NCBI GenBank assembly: GCA_026545225.1 | Contig: CM048850.1 | Coordinates: 8,171,501-8,235,500 of the forward strand | Reading direction: 5' to 3' | DNA from: Cornus controversa | Lineage: Eukaryota > Streptophyta > Magnoliopsida > Cornales > Cornaceae | Length of the DNA stretch: 64,000 nt | In this document: positions 1 through 10,500 of the stretch, one piece after another | Layout: each line of letters opens with the position of its first letter | Numbering within the stretch: the first letter of the stretch is position 1 | The notes under the pieces: generated by a model | What the model was told of the DNA's origin: nothing | What the model saw: only the letters and a program-made list of their open reading frames with translations | Databases searched by the model: none | Translations under genes and position numbers: made by a program

Positions 1-927
1 GATTGCTAGAGCTTTATTTTTCCACATTCATCATTCATCTAGCATGGTGAGCGTGTCAATCGGTTGTTGAATCATCTACTGCTGTAGTTCAAAGGTTTTC
101 AACAACTCTTCACACAGAGAAGCCGGCGTGACTTGAAAAGAGATCAGAAATCCATGAAGAATCAGATTTTGTGAGGAGCAGATTTGTCAACGGATCAGTT
201 GCTGGAAGGATTTAGGAATATCTTGCATAACTTAGAGTCGGGAGGGACTAAGGGATTCTAGGGAGAATCTTGTAACTTAGTTGTAAACCTCTTTCTTACA
301 TAGTGGATTTTGATATGCCTAGCTAGGTTCCATAGTTTTTCCCATTTGTGTTTTCCACATAAAAATCCTAATGCTCTGTGTGTGTTTGATTTACTTTTAC
401 TGCTATATTTTGTCACGTGTTATGGATTTCATGGATGGTTTGGATTATGTCCCTGCTTGTTAATTATATTTCTGGTTTCTGTTAATTCAGTTGAAAGCTA
501 TGTTACATGGACTCTTCAAAAGTAGTGAAGTACCCGTGTCGGACACATATTGCTCGGACATGGGTATGGGATATGTGTCCGACACTTTTGGTTGGACATT
601 TACTTAAAAAAACATATCCAATAATTCAATTTTATTATATTATTACTTTAAAATGAGTTAAATGCATGTGTTGAACACTATGTTATATAAAAATATTACT
701 TTAATCTAGAAAATAAAATAAATAAATAAAATGAATATTTAGTAGTGTCCATGTGTCCTTCCATTTGGAGATTTGACATGTCCGACGCATGGATACATAC
801 TCATACCTGACACATGTACCCGAGTCCATTTAACATAGGTTGAAAGTCAAAAGTTAGTTAGTTGAGTAAAATTTTAAAATTGAGAACTATTCACCCCCCT
901 TTAGGTCTAAATCACGGCCTTGCGCAA
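1..927 (+). repeat. Copia-like LTR 3' part with primer-binding-like site
   Basis: This stretch has no host exon that I can see. It reads like the R/U5 end of a Ty1-Copia-type LTR: a leader rich in TTGTAAACC and TTTTCCACAT type strings, then a C-run (CACCCCCCTTTAGG) and the terminal GCGCA. It is followed at about 930-942 by TCTTATCAGAGCC, close to the initiator-Met tRNA primer site TGGTATCAGAGCC. The left end lies outside the window. It is interrupted by a MITE at 498-838. The family assignment is inference from composition and the PBS-like string; no coding domain is attached. Confidence 0.5.
498..838. mobile_element. hAT-type MITE with 8-bp target duplication
   Basis: A 341-bp non-autonomous element lies inside the Copia-like LTR. 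The ends are CTATGTTA and TAACATAG, a perfect 8-bp inverted repeat that continues imperfectly as ATGGACTC. It is flanked by the 8-bp direct repeat GTTGAAAG at 490-497 and 839-846. Just inside the ends, inverted copies of GTACCCGTGTCGGACAC-like sequence occur. An 8-bp target duplication fits the hAT superfamily. It has no coding capacity. CTATGTT...GGACTC ends are common in plant genomes, but I could not run a library search to name the family. Confidence 0.82.
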
Positions 928-1587
928 CTCTTATCAGAGCCTAGGGTTACGTTCCAATAGATTTCTCAAAACTGAATATGTTGGTTTCTACCTACATGCG
1001 TACAAAAATTTATAGCAAAGGGAAGGGGGCATTTTTCTTTTATTTTTGCAGTTATTGCACATTATACTGCCATTTACTGTGATCCAATTTTTATCAACTG
1101 TTGGAACTATGATCTCTCTCTTGCTTCATTTTTCTGTAGTTCTTATTGCCCTTGAACTTCATATTATAATTTAATTTAACAGATGATTACTTGTAAATAT
1201 GACCTTTCAATGAACTTTTGAATCTACAATTTCTAACTCTCTGGTTAAAAATATAAATATTTGTTTTCTTTTGACTGTTACAAGAAAAGTGATGTTCTAT
1301 TTTTATGTGACCAGATAAAGAAAGCAGGTTGAATTATGATAAGACATATTTGAAGACTACATCTTCTTCTCATCTGTAACATAATTTTGCATGCTGCTTC
1401 TTGACCTCAATTCTCTATCTCACATGTTTTGTTAAAATTATAAATAGTAAAGTGATTAGTACACCATACATTATCCAACTGCTGCTATATGGTTTAATCA
1501 GGTTCTCTTATTAAATGTGTAATTATGGAAACTGCTTGTATATGTTTCTTATTGACAAACATTTGAATCTCGGACTTCTCATTCTAG

Positions 1588-4500
1588 GTCCAATCTCTTT
1601 CTTGAAGTGCTTCTCATATAAGGATATAAAAAGGGCGACGGATGGATTTCGCAGAATCATGGATAACCCTTCACATGGGGCTGCTTATAAAGCCAAATTT
1701 CAAGATGGTCGTATTGCTCTGGTTAAAGAAGTAAAAGCTTTTAGTGAACAAAAGGATGCCTTCTATAGGGAAGTTCAACTCTTGGGGCGTTTGCATCACC
1801 GTCACATTGTTGCTCTCAGTGGATTTTCCACAGGACGTAAGAGGTTCGATAACTAACCTTTTCTTTACCAATGTCACAATGTTTCACTGAGGAAAGGATT
1901 ATAATCATTGTTGATCCAAAGTTTTTTAGAGCGATGCGGACAGATTTTGAGGCCACAGCTTGGAAAGCAAGATATTCTTGAATCATCTTTGGAGATCCTA
2001 ATCATAAGTAAATCTAGAGGTCGCAAATCCAAGATTTCATGTAGGTTTGGGGATTGCCTACTCCACACTCCAAAAATAAATATTTTTCGGTTTCCCGGGC
2101 CCTGCCGACCCGAAAATCTCAAAATGAGCCAAATGGCTCGGAAAATTTCCTGGACCTCTAAACAAGTCCCCACACATATAGTTCATATATTTAGCACATG
2201 CAAAATCATTTATAACCATTTTCGGAAAATAAATGAAATAATAAAAGAAAAATATTGGTCTTTACATTTCTAGTTAGTTAAAGTTTGAAATTTTGTTATT
2301 AGTAATTTTCATTTAAAAACTCTGTTGTTTGTTATTGTGTCTTCCACCAATACCTAACACAAACCACCCCCCCCCCCCCTCTCTCTCTCTAGGGACCTTT
2401 CAGACAGTCTTTTTCAGAACCTAGGGTTACGATCCATAATTATTAATTTAAGAATTTGTATGATGAAAATGATATAGAACTTTAGGTTTAAAAGAATTAT
2501 GATAGCCTAAGGATGACTAGATAAAATAATTTTCTTCTTAGGATCTGGCTGTTTGGGGTTTAAAAAATATATCAAGGAATATGAAAACAGGATGGGCTTT
2601 ATGATGAAATGGTACTCCTGTTGAAGGTTGAAAGTCTTAGAGGAGGATGATTTTGTTTTGTTTAACAAAATTATTTAGTAAGGTCATAACAACTAAGGAA
2701 ATGCCTAATGAGAGCGAAAGTACTTTAATATATATATGAGTGGGATATTTGAAGCTACACAAGTTATCGTGGTATTAAAGTAAAGAATCATGCTATAAAA
2801 CTTTGGGAGAATGATTGAGCAATGACTAAGAATGAAATAGCGGTATGTAATCAGTTTATTTTTGTCTAGGTGATTGAAGTTGTCCATTTATCAAGGAGAT
2901 TAATGGAAAGGTGCAAAGATAAAAAGAATGATCTTTCCATGGTATTTATGGAGTTAAAGAAAGTTTATGATAGAGTCACTAGAGATATAAAATGTTGGGT
3001 TTTGAAGAAGAAGAAAAGAATTCACAATAGATATGTTGACATGATGAAGGACATAAATGATGGAGATGTGACCATAATAAGAACTGCATTAAGAAATGGG
3101 TGAATTCTCATCAGAAATCAACATTAGGTTCTTATCTTTTTGCCTTAGCCATGACACACATTCAGAATAAGATTCCATGGTGTGTGCTATATGTTGATAA
3201 TATTGTATAATTAACAGAAGTAAAGTATGGAATAAAGCTAAATTAGTACATTAATTGTATAGAGAAAAGTAATCAGAATCAAGATGGTCTAAATTAAGTA
3301 TAAATGAAATTGAAAAGATGCATTGTAACTTTAGCAAAACGAGGAATACAAATAGGAATGTAAGGAGAATCAAGAGAATTAAAAAATGGACAGTTTCATT
3401 TCTCAGGCTTGATTATTTGCAAGGAGAGAGAAACTAGACATTATGTTACTTTTAAATTAAAGCAGCATGAGTTGAGTGGAAGAGTGCTTCTAGCATATTG
3501 TATGATCGATGTATATCTTTAAAACTGAATGGTAAATTTTGTAAACAGCTATTTGACCATCTATTACAGTATACTGGAGGAACAAATAACATGGTCATAA
3601 AAATGAGTTTAACCTATTTGGGAATATTGAAGTGGTTGTGTGGTGGCAAGAAAGAATAAAATTAGACTAATATTGAATACATTTGTGAGACAGTGGAACA
3701 ACACCCATTGGAGATAAGACGGGAGAAAACTAAGATAATTCACCATTCAAAGTGAAGACCCATAGTGGGAGTGTGGGACTAGTGAGGAAAAGTGACATAA
3801 TTTACATGGAGGATAATGTTTTAAGAAGGTGAAGATCAGAATTAACATGATTGAGATAGTAAGGAAGATATGATGATGTGTGGCATAAATATATAATAGC
3901 CTTAGGTAGCACTGTGGTGAAGCAGCCCAGATAGTCGGAAAAGGCTTTCTTAAGTTGAGCTAAATTTATGTATTTAACTTCAACTTGAATTGAAAGTTAT
4001 AGCTCTTTCTTGGAATAACCTTATAATCTTTGTATGTAAGTCGATCTGCATCTGCTCTAAAAGCGTAAGTTGTTAGAGAGGGTGTAGCTTTTAATATTTA
4101 AATCCTCAACACACCCTCTCATGTGTGGCCTTCTTTTTGGTCCAACATGTGTTTCAATTATAATTATCAGGGTGACGGTGAGGTTTGAACTCAAGACCTT
4201 ACCTGCTCTGCTTTGATACGATGTTGACCACCTTCTACTCTAAAAGCTTAAGATGTTAGAGAGGGTGTAACCTTTGATATTTAAATCTTCTAACAGTTCC
4301 TTGCAAGTATTATGCTATATTAAGTTTCAATCTCATCATAAAGTTTAATAGCTCTATTCCTTTACCTGTCAATATTCTATTTTTTTTAAGTTGGTAACTT
4401 AGGCCTACTATCTTTGACTTTCTTCTTCATCAGCGCTAGGATTGTGCAGAAACCCTCACATGCTGGTGTGGTGCCACATATTGCTGGAGTGTTAATATAG

Positions 4501-7500
4501 TGCATCATTTAATAAAATGACTAACAACTTGATGCAATCCTCTCCTTTTTCTTACTTTGGGACAGCTGTATAATAAGCCCTCGACCGCTCTTCGCTCATA
4601 ACCTATTAACCTATATAATCTTCTCTGATAATCTTATTGCTGATAATGTTATTGTTTAAGAGAGAAGCACCCTATCCTAGTCCGCTTTCGTAGGGCGGTA
4701 GTTTTCATATATTGAGTCTTTTCGCCATTTCCTTTCGTCTTTTTCTCTGGTTGGGTGCTGTCCCCTTCCCGGCTACTTGTCCAATTCAGCCAACAGAGGA
4801 TGCTGACGGTGAGAAGAAGCATACTTAGGCAACCATCAAGCAGGCTTGTTCTTGCTTCTGGCCAAGCTAGTTGACTACACTCCATTGAACTGCTGTTCAG
4901 AACTACACTTTATGGTACTACGATTTGAGATTCCCTCCCCGTAGTCCAAGATTTACTGATCCAAGAAGGGGCCTCTTTCCTGGTATCGAGTGAGCTCCCT
5001 TCTGACACTTTGCCTTTGGGGTGCCTTCTTATCTGTCTCTTTGTTAAGAATCTCCTGCCCTACATTCCTGATCAAAGTAAAGGCCTGGCCCAGGACAATC
5101 ACGGAAGACTGAGCCAATCTCTTTGTATTAAGCGTCACACACACGATTCAGGCTGTTCCCACTCGCCTATCGTTCTAGCCAGCCATGGCATTCAGTTCAC
5201 CACTGAAAGTAGTTCACTCTATCTGTGTCGGCATGGTCACTTCCGTTGCCTTCATAGTTCACTTTCTGCGCTCTAAGGCTTTTTCTGGCCGAAGACTATT
5301 CAGGTTTGGTCAAGCCAGCAAGCTACGATTACAATTCAAGAGCAGAGACCGATTTGTGCTTTCCGTCAAGTGTATTCCCATCTCTTCCTTCCTAAAGAAA
5401 GAATAATATCCACCCACATTCTACTACTTACGAAATAACACGTAAGAGAGAGGCAGGACTCGAACCAGCGCTTCTGGATCATTAGACCCAGCCGGGCGAA
5501 CTGCCTTCCGATTGTGAGTTTTGGTACAAGCCATACATGCTCCATGAGCTTCGAGATAGAGGTGTCCTCAATGAAAGTAGCCCAAGATATTGGCGCTTAG
5601 TTTCGAGAGATACGGAGTGGATGAGTGGTTGGATGTGTATGAGTGACCGAAATTAACAAAATAGTTTTTGAGAACTACTTCGTGGGCCTTCCCAAATCCA
5701 GAAAGTAGGAGCTTGGCTGAGGGGAGAGGCTCCGTGTGGCAGGGTTTTGTTTGTGTTCCGCCTTATATAGAACCAGACCTTCTCTCTCCATAATTGTGAT
5801 GTTGGATCCAATCAACCGACCCCAACCACGCATAAGTCAGTGTGCAGATGGAATCCTGTAATTCTGTTTTATATATCATAATAAGATAAGAGTAGTAAAA
5901 AAGAAAAGGGCACTGTTTCACGCATTATGGGTCCGTTCCTGTTACCTTTATAAACAAATGGAAGGGGGCACTTCACTGAATGGAGTGATAGGTAAAGTAT
6001 GGGGACGGGACAATCAGTAAACAATCCCTTAGCTCAAGTCCTTGGAGATACCCGAGCGGATAAGGCAGAGGCTGAGATGGTTTGGAAGTGTCAACGCAAC
6101 AAAATAACGATCACAACAATAACAACAACAATAACTAAACAAGAAAAAGTATATATTGCAGAAATCCGTTTCCCCCCTAAACATTATCTTGCTGGGAATT
6201 ACCCTTCAGACTGCACCTGATGGAGTCATTTGCCAATTGCACTGAATCTTTTTACATTTGCATCCCATTGTGCTTTCATGGCTATTAGCAGGCCCATTTG
6301 TTTTTACTAATTGAGAGTGCTGATATTTGAAAGTGGATACACCCCTGATCCCCAAAAGTACTTATTGATCTCATCAAATTCCATTTAGTGATCCCCATGG
6401 TTGATCAAGTCTCCTACTTTTGCTATTGAAGCTACATTGGCATCATTTACTGACCGAGGCCTACTGTTCAAATTCTTCCATGGATCAACAGATGAATCAT
6501 TCCCAATTAGATAACATGTAATTTTATTAGCAAACAAAAAAGAGTTACTCTTCCATCCTTGTGGTTGATAAAACGTGGCATTTGTTATTACAAACAACTT
6601 ATCTTAGGATTTTGTTTGATTTCAAATAGCAACTTAAAATAATTGCTGTAAGGCTTGGCTGGTATTGATGCTATTTTTCAAATTTGATCAGCATTTGATT
6701 GATATCTAACCAAAAACCTTATGCAATTGACTGTCCTCGTATAAACCTACTATGCTATCTGTGAAGCCAAGCCTTATTTTTGTTATCCTGCACCCCTTTT
6801 CTAACTATTACTCAAGTACGTACCAGTCTCTCTATCCTGCATTTATTACTGTAGTGGTTCCTCAACCTCACATTTTTTTAACGTTACAATCCATGCACCC
6901 TTGTTAGTTACTACCAGGTGACATGTTAATTTGGTCAGCTTCGAACTACACATTTGAAATGCACCCTATAGCATGGTATATATGAATTCTATTCGGTAAT
7001 GGAAGGCCTTGCAAATTCTCCTGAGTATTTTAGTCAATCCAATCATGTAGAGTAATGTGTAAATTTTAGTCAACAGATTTATCCATTTTGTTTGGGAAAG
7101 CAAGAGCATTTACCAAAATTTGGCACAAAACCTTCAGCTTTTAATTAGATTTTAGAGTCCTCAAGAAATTATGTGCATCTTTTTTAAGAAAACCTTAAAA
7201 ATATGACAGTATTTTAATTTTGGAAATTTAGTGCATAAAATAGAAAAGATCCGACATTATGGTACATAAGTGGGTTGTCATCTGTAGTGTACAAGTTTTT
7301 GTTTAATTTCCTCAGATCATATAACTACATCACAAAAGGAGGCATCAATAAATGAGAACCAAAGTCTTTATTATATTCTCCCGAAATGAGAGCTCTCCAT
7401 GGATTGAACATTATTCAGATTAATATATTATTACTTTCTCAGTCTCTGGGTTAGCAAAGATGTACATCCCTTACTGTTGTTCTGAGAGATTCCGAATTTC

Positions 7501-10500
7501 ATTATACTTCTCCTTTACTCTTTTCAGGTTCCTTGTGTTTGAAAACATAGAAAATGGAAGCCTTAAGGAGCATCTAAATGGTAAATTTTGGCAAACTTTT
7601 CTTATATTCACCCATGTTGATTATGTGATAACTTTTTAGCTCTTCACAGATCCTCTTAAGACTCCCTTGAATTGGAGAACGAGGTTACAAATAGCCGTTG
7701 GTGTGGCAGCTGCATTGGTAAGATTTATGCTGTGTACTTCATATAAGTATACATATACACCTGAAGATGACAGTGCTTTTTATTTTTCTAAACCTATTGG
7801 CAAGATAAAATTCATGGAAGGAAAAGGGGAGATACAGTATATGATCTACACAATACTATAGCCAAGAAGCTAACAATCGAGACCATCACATAAGAAGAAA
7901 TTTTCTGTTTCTCAACTCCAACAAATACAATTGTGATTCTAACACGTTCCTTGGTCTAGGGACTCCAAAAAAGACTTGTAATACTGTAGGGCCTTCCAAC
8001 AATTCCATTCATACCCTTCTATTGTTCTTCCACTCTTCCTTCAATTTATTGTACAAAATTCTTGAAATATTACAGCTATTCCTGCATTTAGCCAGACTTT
8101 TTAATCAAACAAGGAAAATTTGGATTCATCTCATATAAAGTTCAGTAGGAGAATTTCTTCCATTTTTTTTCCGATTTTGCAAATGACCCAAAACAAATGC
8201 TGAGAATGTAGCAGATTTCAGTATTATTGTGCAATGACAATACATTTATCTTATTATCTTACCATGCAATGTACCACCTCTCAAATTTATCCGCGAAAGA
8301 TTATCTCCAATGTTATCCAATTGATTCACAGTTCCGTAATATTCGCAGAACTAATAGATGTAATACAAGAGAGAAGGAGTTCTATCTCCGTCATTCTGCA
8401 TCCTATAGGAGAGAGGTTAATCACCAAAATAAAAACCACACTTGATAGAATGTTCAAATTGGAAGAGACACGTGATAAATGAGGGCATGTGCTACTATAA
8501 ATCTGAGTTGCACAAGGCACATTTTTTGTAACACCCAGTTAAAAGAAATAAATAATTCAATTTTTCAGAATCTTGCCTGGGCTACTCATGGTGAGCTTTG
8601 ATTTTCTAAGAAGTTTGGAAGGGAAAGGTATGTTAACTTGCCAAACTCGCAAATTTCCCTTCTCCTACCGGCATCTGATTCTGTAGCACAGTAACTATAC
8701 GAGCTTGCCAACAGATCCAGTCTTAAAATTCCACTGCCTTTTCCTAAAGGATGTGTTGAAGGATTTATATATTTAAGTTACACCCTCTCTAACAGCTTAA
8801 GCTTTTGGAGTAGATGGTGGTCAACATGGTATCAGAGCAGGAAGGTCCTGTGTTCAAACCTCACCGTCACCCTTATAATTAAAATTGAAACACGTGTTGG
8901 ACCAAAAAGAAGGCCACACGTGAGCGGGCGTGTTGAAGGATTTATATATGGTCAACAGGATGCATTTAAACAGTAGGCTGTATGCAGTTAATTTGCTTAA
9001 CATAAACATGAGATCAGAGATTGGATCATCATCAGTCTTTTGAGTGCATCTATCTGAATTTGTCAATTGAAGGGGTCATTGATTCATGAGATCCCAGAAG
9101 CTTAATCTCTCACCACAAACAATGTAGGAATTAGGAAACAACCTGCCAGATGCTTATCAAAATCTTGCAAGTATTTTCTGAAGATTACAGCCACTAGGGC
9201 ACCGTTAGTTCACCTGATGCCACTCCCTGAATTTGTCAGCAGTGCCCTTCTTCATTAACTATCATCCTCCTCTCTAAACCCCTAGAACCATTTCCCTGGT
9301 AATGCAACCTTCATTACTTCATTTAGACCGTGCATGGAAATCAGGGCCTCCATCAAATGATATTTGGTATTATCCTCTCCAAATAAAAAATACCGCCACT
9401 GCAGCTTTCCCCCCTCTTTGCTATTGATGAGGAAATGGTGGACAGGGTTGAAGTAGATGGATAATAAAAGTAAGGAATTCTTGATTTGATGTGTTGTCTT
9501 TTGATATCTCGCCTGCTGCTGCAAGACTAGATTCCACACTGTGCAGTGTTGCATGAGCAATCATGAGGAAGGTCAAGATACGTAATTAGGACAGAATTGA
9601 CCCGGCTTCTCAATTTTATTAGCCACTGAGAGATGGGTGACTTCATCTTTTGCAAATTCCCTGCTCTTCTGAGGTTTACGCTAAACACATGTGAATACAT
9701 GTTGAAATGTTAGTATTCGTAGTAACTCTATTATTAGGATGTAAGGGTTTTATTTCTGTAAAAAGTTTAGCCTTCTCAGCAGACTGGATTGTCGAAATTA
9801 GATATAGTACCTTTAATATTAGGTTCAGTACTGTAGTACATCATTTACTATCAAGGAAGAGTTTGCAATTTATCCTCCTGGATTGCAGGCAGACTACTGA
9901 AAGAGAGAGTGAAATGAACGACTGCTCTCAATCTATTGATTTTCAATTTAAGCTCTCAACTAATCTAGTGGACAAGCACCTGTCTCCTTAATACTGACCT
10001 GATATTATATTTTTTACCCTGTTTTTCTCATGGAACAGTGCCATCTCACCAAAATGCCTTTCTTGGTTGAAACCACAGCGACATGTCACTTAATAAATAA
10101 TAATGAATAGAAGAATCACACCAACTTGTCTTGCTTAACAATATTCTGGCATCTTTTATTTGATGCAATAGATATTTTGCTGGGACCTAAGGCCTCATTC
10201 CCCTATTTACGAGAGCCCTGAGAATCTCTTATTTCTTAAATGTCTTTCTAGCTGCTAATCTTGATCTGGGTTTTTCTAGTGCTTTTAGGCCATCAATGCC
10301 TGGTCTGAACTCCCTCAAATTTGATCTAGCTGTGCCATTCTCTATCATGTCTGTCTCGCATTTGACTCATTGTACTCTGTACTGTAGATTAAAAACATAC
10401 AATTATGTTACGCATTGCATGGCCAACAATTAGACCTTTTGCAGAACACTAAGGATCCCCTTATTTTCAGTTTGTAGTTTTATTATTACCTTTTTACTTC

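Noticed and set aside
5448-5515. Possible tRNA gene on the minus strand
   Set aside because: A T-arm and acceptor 3' strand look right, but the 5' acceptor strand pairs with mismatches, the D-arm is abnormal and the anticodon loop would have eight bases. Kept only as support for an organellar origin.
8227-8520. Overlapping short frames on both strands in the third kinase intron
   Set aside because: Mutually overlapping frames without homology or splice support; chance open frames in intron sequence.
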